From Aeromonas bivalvium (GTDB taxonomy: Bacteria; Pseudomonadota; Gammaproteobacteria; Enterobacterales; Aeromonadaceae), in NCBI RefSeq assembly GCF_000819765.1, contig NZ_CDBT01000055.1, positions 1-64,000 on the forward strand: a DNA stretch of 64,000 nt. The letters run 5' to 3'. The translations under genes and the position numbers were made by a program. The notes beneath the pieces are model-generated. The model saw only the letters and a list, made by a program, of their open reading frames with translations. It did not search any database and was not told the DNA's origin. Below, piece by piece: positions 35,495 through 44,354 of this stretch (the stretch's first letter is position 1; each line of letters begins with the position of its first letter).

Positions 35495-35666
35495 GGGTAC
35501 TGAGTCACTCCTGATGCCAACGAAATGTGTGCGAGCGGTCAAAGATTCGGGATCTGGCCGAAATACTCGAGCGGGGGCATGGGCTAATTCTGACCCATAT
35601 CCGCCACCCCCAGACTCTTATTGTCATTGATCACCGCTGGTGGAACCAGGCAAAACAGGCCATTTC

Positions 35667-35746
35667 TGACTCGTAAAATGCGCCAACCGAGTCACAAATG
35701 ACTCGAAAATCGCATTTTGCCGCCCGCAATTCCCCCTACCTAAGAT
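35667..35746 (+). promoter_or_regulatory. pgtP promoter with three TGACTCG half-sites
   Basis: TTGCCG (35717-35722), an 18-bp spacer and TAAGAT (35741-35746) form a plausible sigma-70 promoter. Upstream are TGACTCG at 35667-35673 and 35699-35705 and its reverse complement CGAGTCA at 35688-35694. The direct copies are 32 bp apart, about three helical turns, a good spacing for an activator. The first and third are followed by AAAAT-type tracts. PgtA is the obvious candidate binder. Confidence 0.5.
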
Positions 35747-35805
35747 GTGCCCGACAGGCAGAGCCCCTCTGCACTTTCGCTACCTACACGAACGGAGCAC
35801 ACACC

Positions 35806-37143
35806 ATGTTCAACTTCTTCAAGACGCGAGCCGACCTGCCGGTCATGGACGCCTCGCCAGACAAGATAAGATCCATCTATCGCAAGTATCAGTGGCAGGT
35901 CTTCCTGGGCCTGGTGCTGGGTTACGCCATGTTCTACGTGGTTCGAATGAGCCTTAACGTGGTCAAGAAGCCTCTGCTGGATGCCGGTATCGTCACCCTG
36001 GACGAACTGGGTGTCATCGGCTCGGCCTTCCTGTTCACCTATGCGGTCGGCAAGTTCTCCAACGGCTTCCTGTCGGATTACGCCAACATAGGCCGCTTCA
36101 TGTCGGTCGCCCTGGGCGCCTCCGCGGTCTGCACCATCTTCATGGGCATGAACACCGCCACCTTCTTCCTGGTGCTGATGTGGGGCCTGAACGGCTGGTT
36201 CCAGTCCATCGGCTCGGCCCCCTCCTGCGTCTCCATCTTCCAGTGGTTCTCCCCCAAGCAGCGCGGCTCCGTCTATTCCATCTGGGGCGGCTCGCGCAAC
36301 ATAGGTGAAGGCATCTCCTGGATCCTGACCGCCACCGTCGTCAGCTACTTCGGCTGGCAGGCCGGCTTCATCGGCGCCGGCATCGCCTCCGGTATCGCCG
36401 CCATCCTGATGTACCTGGTCCTGAAGGATCGCCCGCAGACCTACGCCCTGCCCGAGCCTGCCGTCGCCTTCGGCGAAGAGCCCGAGATCGCCAAGAAGGT
36501 CGAGCCGGCCGAGATCCGCCGCGCCCAGCTGTTCATTCTCAAACAGCCGGTGGTCTGGCTCATCGCCGCCGCCTGTGCCTGTATGTACATGTCCCGCTAT
36601 GCCATGAGCTCCTGGGCTGTGCTCTATCTGCAAGAGCAGAAGGGTTACAGCCTGATCGATGCCGGTTTCGCCATGTCCGCCTACCCCATCGCCGGTTTCA
36701 TCGGCGCCATCCTGGCCGGGGTCATCTCCGACAAGGTGTTCAATGCCAACCGCCATATCCCTACCCTGCTGTACGGCTTGGCCAACATCGCCGGCATGTG
36801 CCTGATGTTCTGGGGCCCCCAGAGCCGCATGATGGATGCCGTCGCCCTCTCCCTGATCGGCTACTCCATCGGGGGGCTGGTGGTGTTCCTGGCCGGTCTG
36901 ACCGCCTGCGACCTGATGCCCAAGACGGCAGTGGGGGCGGTGAAGGGCTTCATCGGTCTGTGCTCCTACATCGCCGCCTCCGGCCAGGAGCTGGTCTCCG
37001 CCGCCCTGATCGAGACCAGCGTGGTCGACGGAGTCACCCACTATGACTTCAGCAGTGCCCAGTACTTCTGGCTCGGAGCCTCTGTGGTCTCCATGCTGCT
37101 CGCCATGACGGTGTGGAATGCCAAGAAAGTCGTCAACTACTGA
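35806..37143 (+). CDS. pgtP: Phosphoglycerate:phosphate antiporter
   Basis: The 445-residue MFS protein of the organophosphate:Pi antiporter family (with UhpT, GlpT, UhpC) imports 3-phosphoglycerate, 2-phosphoglycerate and PEP in exchange for phosphate. Family sequences include YAMFYVVRMSLNVVKKPLLD, GFLSDYANIGRFM, GLNGWFQSIGSAPSCVSIF and WGGSRNIGEG. The PgtABC neighbours identify it as PgtP rather than UhpT. The ATG at 35806 has CGGAGCACACACC before it. A strong terminator follows, then a pyruvate kinase gene. Confidence 0.9.
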   Translation: MFNFFKTRADLPVMDASPDKIRSIYRKYQWQVFLGLVLGYAMFYVVRMSLNVVKKPLLDAGIVTLDELGVIGSAFLFTYAVGKFSNGFLSDYANIGRFMSVALGASAVCTIFMGMNTATFFLVLMWGLNGWFQSIGSAPSCVSIFQWFSPKQRGSVYSIWGGSRNIGEGISWILTATVVSYFGWQAGFIGAGIASGIAAILMYLVLKDRPQTYALPEPAVAFGEEPEIAKKVEPAEIRRAQLFILKQPVVWLIAAACACMYMSRYAMSSWAVLYLQEQKGYSLIDAGFAMSAYPIAGFIGAILAGVISDKVFNANRHIPTLLYGLANIAGMCLMFWGPQSRMMDAVALSLIGYSIGGLVVFLAGLTACDLMPKTAVGAVKGFIGLCSYIAASGQELVSAALIETSVVDGVTHYDFSSAQYFWLGASVVSMLLAMTVWNAKKVVNY

Positions 37144-37154
37144 TGCCTGCTCAC

Positions 37155-37184
37155 AAAAAAGGTGGTCGCTTGACCACCTTTTTT
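37155..37184 (+). terminator. Terminator after pgtP
   Basis: Six As, GGTGGTC (37161-37167), loop GCTT, GACCACC (37172-37178) and six Ts make a strong bidirectional terminator. Confidence 0.9.
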
Positions 37185-37214
37185 GTTTCCTGCACTACCC
37201 AAGAGAGTGACCCC

Positions 37215-38660
37215 ATGCGCAAAACCAAGATTATCGCCACCCTGGGCCCGGCCAGCTCTTCCTGCGAGATGGTGGAGAAACTGATCCGAGCGGGCGCCAA
37301 TGTCTTTCGCCTCAACTTCTCCCACGGCAGCCACGAGCAGCACAGGCAAGTCGCAGGGCGGATCCGCGAGGTCGCCAGCCGGCTCGGACTGCACATCGGC
37401 ATACTGGCCGACCTGCAGGGCCCCAAGATCCGGATCGCCAGCTTCGCGGCAGGCGGCATCCGACTGCGGCCGGGAGAGACATTCATCCTCGATGCCAGCC
37501 TGGCCCCCGCCCAAGGCAACCAGGAGAGGGTCGGACTCGACTATCCCGAGCTGGTGAACGAAGTCAGTATCGGCAATATGCTGCTGCTCGATGATGGCCG
37601 CCTGCAGCTCAGGGTGGAGCACATAGCGGAGCAAGAGGTCCACACCCGGGTGGTGATCGGAGGCGAGCTCTCCAACCGCAAGGGGATCAATGTGCTGGGA
37701 GGGGGTCTGAGCGCACCGGCGCTGACCGAGAAAGACAGGGAGGACATTCTGCTTGCCCGGCAGATTGGCGCCGATTTCGTGGCCGTCTCCTTCCCTCGCT
37801 GCAAGACGGATTTGCTGGAAGCACGCCAGCTGATCTCCGCCACCGGCAGCAAGGCGGCCATCATCGCCAAGGTGGAGCGGGCCGAAGTGGTCGCCTCCAT
37901 CGAGGCCATGGACGAAATCATTCGCGCCGCCGACATCATCATGGTGGCCAGGGGGGATCTCGGAGTCGAGATTGGGGATGCCAGGCTGCCTGGCGTGCAG
38001 AAGAGATTGATCCAGCGTTGTCGCCAGCTAGGACGCCCGGTGATCACGGCGACCCAGATGATGGAGTCCATGATCAGCAACCCCATGCCGACCCGGGCCG
38101 AGGTGCTGGATGTGGCCAACGCCGTGCTGGACGGGACAGATGCCGTCATGCTCTCGGCCGAGTCTGCCGCTGGCGACTATCCGGTCGAGGCGGTGGAGGC
38201 CATGGCTCGCATCGCCCAGGGGGCCGAGCAGGAACAACCGTCGCCTCCGTTCATCCGGCACTGCATCGACCGTGATCAGCCGGGTCGCTGCATGGCCCTG
38301 ACCGCCATGACCGCGGTCTTCAGCCAGAACAGTGCCTGCGGCATTGCCGTGCTGACCCGGCAGGGCCATGCCGTCACGGCACTCTCCCGCTCCCACCTAG
38401 GCAATCCGCTCTGGGCCGTCTCCAGCGATAGACTGCTGCTCAACCAGATGGCCATACTGCGCGGCGTCAGCCCCCTCTTTTTCGAGCAAACCGCCACGGA
38501 CAACCAGCATCACAGACTGATCGAGACCCTGCGCCAGGCCGGTCAACTGAACGGGATCGGCTCTCTGCTCATCAGCCAGCTCGATGCCATGGAAGGGGCC
38601 GGCCATGAGGATGTCTGTCGCCTGGTCCCCCTGCCGGCCCCGGAGACTCTTGCCGTCTAA
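37215..38660 (+). CDS. pykA: Pyruvate kinase, PykA type
   Basis: Converts PEP and ADP to pyruvate and ATP. The 481-residue product has TKIIATLGPASS, FRLNFSHGSHEQH, the K/Mg site ADLQGPKIRI, IIAKVERAEVV, MVARGDLGVEIG and the ITATQMMESMI motif. The LGGGLSAPALTEKD and GLDYPEL stretches place it with E. coli PykA (AMP/sugar-phosphate-type II) rather than PykF. The ATG at 37215 follows AAGAGAGTGACCCC. It lies 70 bp past pgtP, so imported 2-/3-phosphoglycerate and PEP meet a dedicated final glycolytic enzyme. Whether it is a second pykA copy cannot be seen here. Confidence 0.93.
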   Translation: MRKTKIIATLGPASSSCEMVEKLIRAGANVFRLNFSHGSHEQHRQVAGRIREVASRLGLHIGILADLQGPKIRIASFAAGGIRLRPGETFILDASLAPAQGNQERVGLDYPELVNEVSIGNMLLLDDGRLQLRVEHIAEQEVHTRVVIGGELSNRKGINVLGGGLSAPALTEKDREDILLARQIGADFVAVSFPRCKTDLLEARQLISATGSKAAIIAKVERAEVVASIEAMDEIIRAADIIMVARGDLGVEIGDARLPGVQKRLIQRCRQLGRPVITATQMMESMISNPMPTRAEVLDVANAVLDGTDAVMLSAESAAGDYPVEAVEAMARIAQGAEQEQPSPPFIRHCIDRDQPGRCMALTAMTAVFSQNSACGIAVLTRQGHAVTALSRSHLGNPLWAVSSDRLLLNQMAILRGVSPLFFEQTATDNQHHRLIETLRQAGQLNGIGSLLISQLDAMEGAGHEDVCRLVPLPAPETLAV

Positions 38661-38705
38661 TGGGGGTGGGATACAGGCGGACTCGAGTCAGGGAGTCAGA
38701 ATGCG

Positions 38706-38731
38706 AAAAACCCCGCCGAAGCGGGGTTTTT
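38706..38731. terminator. Bidirectional terminator for pykA and the tRNA operon
   Basis: AAAAACCCCGC pairs with GCGGGGTTTTT across CGAA. A-run and T-run flank the stem, so it serves pykA on the + strand and the tRNA operon on the - strand. Confidence 0.9.
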
Positions 38732-38738
38732 CTGAAGA

Positions 38739-38815
<77 letters not shown>

Positions 38816-38877
38816 AAATAGTTGGTATTCAAAAACAAAAAATGACCTTGCCGGTCATCTCTCGCATTCAGTCGGTA

Positions 38878-38963
38878 TGGTGCGAAGAGAGGGACTCGAA
38901 CCCTCACACCCGGGGGGCACTAACACCTGAAGCTAGCGCGTCTACCAATTCCGCCACCTTCGC
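38878..38963 (-). tRNA. tRNA-Leu (CAG)
   Basis: An 86-nt class II tRNA on the - strand begins GCGAAGGTGGCGGAATTGG and has a long variable arm (TGCCCCCCGGGTG region). The anticodon loop CTTCAGG gives anticodon CAG. CCA is encoded. Confidence 0.95.
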
Positions 38964-38996
38964 GTACCTAACCAACTGTCACTTCTTCAGCTTGAA

Positions 38997-39073
38997 TGGG
39001 GTGGCTGATGGGGCTCGAACCCACGACAACCGGAATCACAATCCGGGACTCTACCAACTGAGCTACAGCCACC
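38997..39073 (-). tRNA. tRNA-His (GTG)
   Basis: A 77-nt tRNA on the - strand carries the extra G at -1 (GGTGGCTGTAGCTCAG) that identifies tRNA-His. The anticodon loop TTGTGAT gives GTG. CCA is encoded. Confidence 0.96.
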
Positions 39074-39125
39074 ACAACTGTTTTTTTTCGTTCCACAACA
39101 CGCCCGCTATTCGGCGCACGTTTGA

Positions 39126-39202
<77 letters not shown>

Positions 39203-39222
39203 TACGCTGTCGAACGGGGCGG

Positions 39223-39251
39223 ATTATTCATTACCCGGGACAACTTGTCTA
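39223..39251 (-). promoter_or_regulatory. Promoter of the tRNA operon
   Basis: On the - strand TAGACA (39251-39246), a 17-bp spacer and AATAAT (39228-39223) form a near-consensus sigma-70 promoter. The discriminator after the -10 is CCGCCCCG, the GC-rich type typical of stringently controlled stable-RNA promoters. Confidence 0.75.
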
Positions 39252-39375
39252 CTCTTTTTTTATTTTATCGATTCAACTGCTTCTTTTTCAGTCACTTGGC
39301 ATCCATTGCCATCACTAATCCGGTGTTAGGCCCAGATCGGCACCAAGATAGCTCGTTTATGCTGCTTCTGTTTCC

Positions 39376-39420
39376 TTGACTTGCTTCCACATGATCCTAG
39401 AATGAATGAACGTTCATTCA
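39376..39420 (+). promoter_or_regulatory. TetR operator and promoter of the RND operon
   Basis: TTGACT (39376-39381), a 16-bp spacer and TAGAAT (39398-39403) form a promoter. Overlapping its downstream end is an 18-bp perfect palindrome, TGAATGAACGTTCATTCA (39403-39420). This resembles operators of TetR regulators of RND pumps, and is placed so that a bound repressor would block initiation. Confidence 0.75.
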
Positions 39421-39439
39421 TGCGATCACCACAAGAGCC

Positions 39440-40030
39440 ATGGACAAGAAAGAACGCATCTTCGATGCGGCACACGACATTCTCGCCGAACAGGGCTTCC
39501 ATGGCCTCTCTATCGCCATGGTCGCCAAGCAAGCAAGGGTAGCGACCGGAACCATTTATCGTTATTTTAGCGATAAGGAAGACCTGATACGCCTGCTTTA
39601 TCGGCACACCATCCAACAATGTCATGATCTGATCATGAGTGACGTGGATATAGAAGAGACAACGTTCACGCAATATCGACAACTGTGGCTCAATGTTCAT
39701 CAGATCTTTGCCTCCGACCCCAATGCCCTCACCTGCAAGTTGCAGTATGAGAGTTCGCCGCTAGCCTGTGAGCTGGAGAAGGACCCCGTCATACTGGCGC
39801 TGTGGGAACCCCTGGATCGCTTCTATGAGCGGGGACGGGCATCGGGACTGTTTATCGATCTGCCGATCCGTGTGTTGCAGACTCTCAGCCTGGAAAGCGC
39901 AGCCCAGCTGATGCAACAGTGCCGGGTGCATGAACTGGAACTGACGGACACCCAGCAGGAGGCGGTCATACACGCCAGCTGGCAAGCCATATTACAACCC
40001 TCAACCTCTCTACCAGGAATCTGTTCATGA
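39440..40030 (+). CDS. TetR-family repressor of an RND efflux operon
   Basis: The 196-residue protein has an N-terminal TetR helix-turn-helix (IFDAAHDILAEQGFHGLSIAM, then ATGTIYRYFSDKEDLIRLLY) and a helical ligand domain. It overlaps the next gene by four bases (ATGA at 40027-40030), so the repressor is the first gene of the efflux operon. The palindrome 20 bp upstream of its start suggests autorepression, relieved by a pump substrate. The inducer is unknown. Confidence 0.88.
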   Translation: MDKKERIFDAAHDILAEQGFHGLSIAMVAKQARVATGTIYRYFSDKEDLIRLLYRHTIQQCHDLIMSDVDIEETTFTQYRQLWLNVHQIFASDPNALTCKLQYESSPLACELEKDPVILALWEPLDRFYERGRASGLFIDLPIRVLQTLSLESAAQLMQQCRVHELELTDTQQEAVIHASWQAILQPSTSLPGICS

Positions 40031-41133
40031 AAAAGTGGATGGTCATAATGTTGTTGATCGCGCTCGCCCTCTTTGGCAGCGTCATCGGCTTCAACATGTT
40101 CAAGCAGAAGAAGATTGCCGAGTACATGGCCAACCGGCCCGAGCCTGAATTCCCGGTGACCGCCATGGTCGCCCAGGCGCAGGACTGGACCCCGACCATA
40201 GAGGCGATCGGCTTCATCGAGCCAAACCAGGGGGTCACGCTGTCGACCGAGCTGGCGGGCACCATAGACCAGATCGCCTTCGAATCCGGGATGGCCGTCA
40301 AGGCTGACCAGCTGCTGATCGGACTGGACTCCAGCGTCGAGAAGGCCAATCTGCGCTCCTCCACCGCCAGATTGCCCGCCGCCCGGGCCAAGTTCGAACG
40401 CTACCAGAACCTCTACCAGAAGAACTCCATCTCCCGGGATCAGCTCGATGACGCCGAAGCCAGCTACCGCTCCCTGGAGGCCGACATCGAGAGCCTGAGG
40501 GCGACTATAGCTCGCCGGGAAGTGCGTGCACCGTTCGCCGGTGTCGTCGGCCTGCGCAATGTCTTCCTCGGCCAGTACATGGAGCCGGGCACCGAGATAG
40601 TGCGCCTGGAAGACATCAGCGTGATGCGCCTGCGCTTCACCGTGCCCCAGACCGATATCTCCAAGATATCCCTGGGCCAGACCATCAAGATCGGCGTGGA
40701 TGCCTATCCGCAGACCGAGTTCAACGGCAAGATCAGCGCCATCGAGCCCGCCGTCAACTACCAGAGCGGCCTGATCCAGGTGCAGGCCGACATCCCGAAC
40801 AATGGCGGCAAACTGCGCTCCGGCATGTTCGCCCGTGCCAGCATCATTCTGCCGACCATCAAGGATCAGATAGTGCTGCCGCAAAATGCCATCACCTTCA
40901 CCCTGTATGGCCAGAACGTCTATGTCATCAAGGAGAAGGACGGCGTCAAGCGTGCCACTCAGGTGGTGGTCAAGGTTGGCGAGCGTCGCGGCAATGACGC
41001 CCATATTCTGAGCGGCCTCAAGGCTGGCGATGAAGTGGTGCTGTCCGGGCAGGTGCGACTGAGTAACGACACCAAGGTCAAGGTCGAACAGAACGACGCC
41101 CTGGCCGTCCCGGCACAAACCCCGATGCTGTAA
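40027..41133 (+). CDS. RND efflux membrane fusion protein
   Basis: The 368-residue periplasmic adaptor has an N-terminal membrane anchor (MVIMLLIALALFGSVIGF), a lipoyl/hairpin region (VTLSTELAGTIDQIAFESGM and, on its return, RREVRAPFAGVVGLRNVFLG), a beta-barrel and a membrane-proximal domain. No lipobox Cys is present. It is of the MexH/VexC-like group, by overall pattern. It joins the inner-membrane pump encoded next to an outer-membrane channel that is not encoded here, probably a TolC homologue. Confidence 0.9.
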   Translation: MKKWMVIMLLIALALFGSVIGFNMFKQKKIAEYMANRPEPEFPVTAMVAQAQDWTPTIEAIGFIEPNQGVTLSTELAGTIDQIAFESGMAVKADQLLIGLDSSVEKANLRSSTARLPAARAKFERYQNLYQKNSISRDQLDDAEASYRSLEADIESLRATIARREVRAPFAGVVGLRNVFLGQYMEPGTEIVRLEDISVMRLRFTVPQTDISKISLGQTIKIGVDAYPQTEFNGKISAIEPAVNYQSGLIQVQADIPNNGGKLRSGMFARASIILPTIKDQIVLPQNAITFTLYGQNVYVIKEKDGVKRATQVVVKVGERRGNDAHILSGLKAGDEVVLSGQVRLSNDTKVKVEQNDALAVPAQTPML

Positions 41134-41148
41134 GCGCGGAGATCCGTA

Positions 41149-44100
41149 ATGCGATTTACTGACATATTCATAAAGCGGCCCGTGCTGGCGATCTCGATCA
41201 GTTTCCTGATCGCCCTGCTCGGCTTCCAGGCCATCTTCAAGATGCAGGTGCGGGAGTATCCCGAGGTCATCAACACCGTCATCACGGTCAACACCAGCTA
41301 CTATGGCGCCAGCTCCGACCTGATCCAGGGGTTCATCACCCAGCCCCTGGAACAAGCCATCGCCCAGGCAGACAACATCGACTTCATGACCTCCTCCAGT
41401 CAGCTTGGCAGCTCGACCGTGACGGCCTACATGAAGCTGAACACGGATCCCAACGCCGCCCTGTCCGACATACTGGCCAAGGTCAACTCGGTGCGATCCC
41501 AGCTGCCCAAGGAGTCTGAGGACCCGTCCGTCACCTCATCGACCGGCTCCACCACAGCGGTGCTCTACCTCGGCTTCACCAGCCCCGAGCTCAACTCGAG
41601 CCAGATCACCGACTACCTGGAGCGGGTCATCAAGCCCCAGCTGTTCACCGTGGGCGGCGTCTCCAAGGTGGATCTCTACGGGGGGACCGAGTTCGCCCTG
41701 CGAGTCTGGCTGGATCCGGCCAAGATGGCGGCGTTCGATCTGACCGCCAGCGACGTGATGACAGTGCTCAACAGCAACAACTATCAGTCGGCCACCGGTC
41801 AGTCCACCGGCTATTTCATGCTGTTCAACGGCGATGCCAAGACCCAGGTCACGGATACCGAGGAGCTCAAACGCCTGGTGGTCTCGACCCGGGAAGGCAA
41901 GGTGATCCGCCTGTCCGACATCGCCAAGGTCAGTCTGGAGAAGAGCCACGATATCTATCGCGCCACCGCCAACGGTCGTGAAGCCGTGGTCCTGGCCATC
42001 AACGCCTCCCCGACCGCCAACCCGATCAACATAGCCCACGACGTGCTGGCCATGCTGCCCAGCCTCAAGAGCAACATGCCGAGCACCATGGAGCTGAACA
42101 TCCTCTATGACTCGACCGTGGCGATCAACGAATCCATCAACGAGGTCATCAAGACCATACTGGAGGCGGCCGCCATCGTACTGGTGGTGATCACCCTGTT
42201 CCTGGGCTCCTTCCGTGCCGTCATCATCCCCATCATCACCATTCCCTTGAGTCTGATCGGGGTAGTGATGGTGATGGACATGTTCGGTTTCTCCATCAAC
42301 CTCATGACCCTGCTGGCCATGGTGCTCGCCATCGGTCTGGTGGTGGATGATGCCATCGTGGTACTGGAGAACGTCGACCGACACATCAAGGAGGGTGAAG
42401 AACCATTCCGGGCCGCCATCATAGGCACCCGGGAGATAGCCGTGCCCGTCATCGCCATGACCCTGACCCTGGCGGCCGTGTACGCCCCCATCGCCCTGAT
42501 GGGTGGCATCACGGGCTCCCTGTTCAAGGAGTTCGCCCTGACCCTGGCGGGGGCCGTGTTCGTGTCGGGCATCATAGCCCTGACCCTCTCCCCCATGATG
42601 TGCTCCGTGATGCTCAAGGCCAATGCCAAGCCGGGCAAGTTCGAGAGCACTGTGCACCACCTGCTCGAACGCATGACGGAGCGCTACGATCGCATGCTGC
42701 ACGCCGTGATGCACAAGCGCCCCGTGGTCATAGTGTTCGCCATCATAGTGTTCGGCAGCCTGCCGCTGCTGTTCAAGTTCATCCCGAGCGAACTGGCGCC
42801 GTCCGAAGACAAGGGCGTCATGGCGGTGCTGGGCACGGCGCCCTCGAACGCCAACCTGGACTACATAGAAAACACCATGAAGGACGTGAACAAGATCCTG
42901 GATGACCAGCCTGAGATCGCCTATTCACAAGTCTTCTCCGGTGTGTTCAACGCCAACCAGGCCTTCGGCATCGCCTCTCTCAAGCCCTGGAGCGAACGGG
43001 AAGCGAGCCAGAAAGAGGTGCTCGACAGGGTTGGCCAGCAGGTACAGCACATCCCCGGCATGTCCATCACCACCTTCCAGTTCCCCGAACTGCCGGGTGC
43101 CTCCAGTGGCTTGCCGATCCAGTTCGTCATCACCACCCCCAACAGCTTCGAGAGCCTCTTCATCGTGGCCAGCGAGATGTTGACCGCAGCCCAGGCCAGT
43201 GGCCAGTTCGTCTATTCGGATCTCGATCTGAACTATGACTCGGCCACCATGAAGATCAGCATCGACAAGGACAAGGCCGGTGCCTACGGCATCACCATGC
43301 AGGACATAGGCGTCACCATGGGCACCATGATGGCGGATGGCTACGTCAACCGTATCGATCTGGATGGCCGCTCCTACGAGGTGATCCCGCAGGTGGAACG
43401 CAAGTACCGCCTCAACCCCGAGTCCATGAAGGGCTACTATGTGCGTGCCGCCGATGGCCGTGCCGTGCCGCTCGGCAGCCTGATCTCCATCGAGGTAGTC
43501 GGCGAGCCCCGCGCCCTGCCCCACTTCAACCAGCTCAACTCGGCCACCATTGGCGCCGTGCCCACCCCGGGCGTCGCCATGGGGGATGCCATCGGCTGGT
43601 TCGAGACGGCCGCCGCCGACAAGCTGCCCCAGGGCTACCGTTACGACTTCATGGGCGAGGCACGCCAGTTCGTCACCGAGGGTAGTGCCCTCTACGCCAC
43701 CTTCGCCCTGGCCCTGGCCATCATCTTCCTGGTGCTGGCCATCCAGTTCGAATCCGTGCGCGACCCCCTGGTGATCATGGTGTCGGTGCCGCTGGCCATC
43801 AGCGGTGCCCTGATCGCCCTGGCCTGGGGCATGGCCACCATGAACATCTACTCCCAGGTGGGCCTGATCACCCTCGTTGGCTTGATCACCAAGCACGGCA
43901 TCCTGATCTGCGAGGTGGCCAAGGAGGAGCAGCTGCTGCACGGCATGAACCGGATGGAAGCCGTGATGCAGGCGGCCAAGGTGCGACTGCGCCCGATCCT
44001 GATGACCACGGCGGCCATGATAGCCGGCCTGATCCCGCTGCTGTACGCGACCGGCGCCGGCGCCGCCCAGCGCTTCAGCATCGGCATCGTCATCGTGGCG

Positions 44101-44229
44101 GGTCTGGCCATCGGCACCCTGTTCACCCTGTTCGTGCTGCCGGTCATCTACACCTTCCTGGCATCCGAGCATGAGCCGCTCAAGGAGTTCGACGAGTCGA
44201 TCCCTCCCAAGGCGAAGGGGGGTCATTGA
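41149..44229 (+). CDS. RND multidrug efflux permease
   Basis: The 1026-residue inner-membrane proton-driven pump has 12 membrane segments and two large periplasmic loops. It starts MRFTDIFIKRPVLAISISF and has the paired Asp of the proton relay in LAIGLVVDDAIVVLENVDRH. The N-terminal and porter sequences resemble HAE1-type permeases such as MexI/VexD. Substrates cannot be read reliably from sequence. It follows the adaptor by 15 bp, is preceded by GCGGAGATCCGTA, and ends at a strong terminator. No outer-membrane channel gene follows. Confidence 0.92.
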   Translation: MRFTDIFIKRPVLAISISFLIALLGFQAIFKMQVREYPEVINTVITVNTSYYGASSDLIQGFITQPLEQAIAQADNIDFMTSSSQLGSSTVTAYMKLNTDPNAALSDILAKVNSVRSQLPKESEDPSVTSSTGSTTAVLYLGFTSPELNSSQITDYLERVIKPQLFTVGGVSKVDLYGGTEFALRVWLDPAKMAAFDLTASDVMTVLNSNNYQSATGQSTGYFMLFNGDAKTQVTDTEELKRLVVSTREGKVIRLSDIAKVSLEKSHDIYRATANGREAVVLAINASPTANPINIAHDVLAMLPSLKSNMPSTMELNILYDSTVAINESINEVIKTILEAAAIVLVVITLFLGSFRAVIIPIITIPLSLIGVVMVMDMFGFSINLMTLLAMVLAIGLVVDDAIVVLENVDRHIKEGEEPFRAAIIGTREIAVPVIAMTLTLAAVYAPIALMGGITGSLFKEFALTLAGAVFVSGIIALTLSPMMCSVMLKANAKPGKFESTVHHLLERMTERYDRMLHAVMHKRPVVIVFAIIVFGSLPLLFKFIPSELAPSEDKGVMAVLGTAPSNANLDYIENTMKDVNKILDDQPEIAYSQVFSGVFNANQAFGIASLKPWSEREASQKEVLDRVGQQVQHIPGMSITTFQFPELPGASSGLPIQFVITTPNSFESLFIVASEMLTAAQASGQFVYSDLDLNYDSATMKISIDKDKAGAYGITMQDIGVTMGTMMADGYVNRIDLDGRSYEVIPQVERKYRLNPESMKGYYVRAADGRAVPLGSLISIEVVGEPRALPHFNQLNSATIGAVPTPGVAMGDAIGWFETAAADKLPQGYRYDFMGEARQFVTEGSALYATFALALAIIFLVLAIQFESVRDPLVIMVSVPLAISGALIALAWGMATMNIYSQVGLITLVGLITKHGILICEVAKEEQLLHGMNRMEAVMQAAKVRLRPILMTTAAMIAGLIPLLYATGAGAAQRFSIGIVIVAGLAIGTLFTLFVLPVIYTFLASEHEPLKEFDESIPPKAKGGH

Positions 44230-44240
44230 TCCCCTGACGC

Positions 44241-44267
44241 AAGAGGCCCCGCGAGGGGCCTCTTTTC
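44241..44267 (+). terminator. Terminator of the RND operon
   Basis: AGAGGCCCC (44242-44250) pairs with GGGGCCTCT (44255-44263), followed by TTTTC. Confidence 0.85.
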
Positions 44268-44299
44268 TATCCGCATCCAGGGCCCGGCGACGGGCCAAT

Positions 44300-44327
44300 A
44301 AAAAGCGGCCACCCCGGGGTGGCCGCT
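44300..44327 (-). terminator. Terminator of the LacI-family gene
   Basis: AGCGGCCACCCC (44304-44315) and GGGGTGGCCGCT (44316-44327) form a 12-bp inverted repeat, followed on the - strand by TTTTTATTGG. Confidence 0.85.
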
Positions 44328-44354
44328 CTCATGTCTGTCTCTTCTCTCGCAGGA

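Noticed and set aside
39823-41355. Long minus-strand frame opposite the efflux adaptor gene
   Set aside because: Low-complexity composition rich in Gly, Asp, His and Gln, no motifs, wholly overlaps the adaptor gene.
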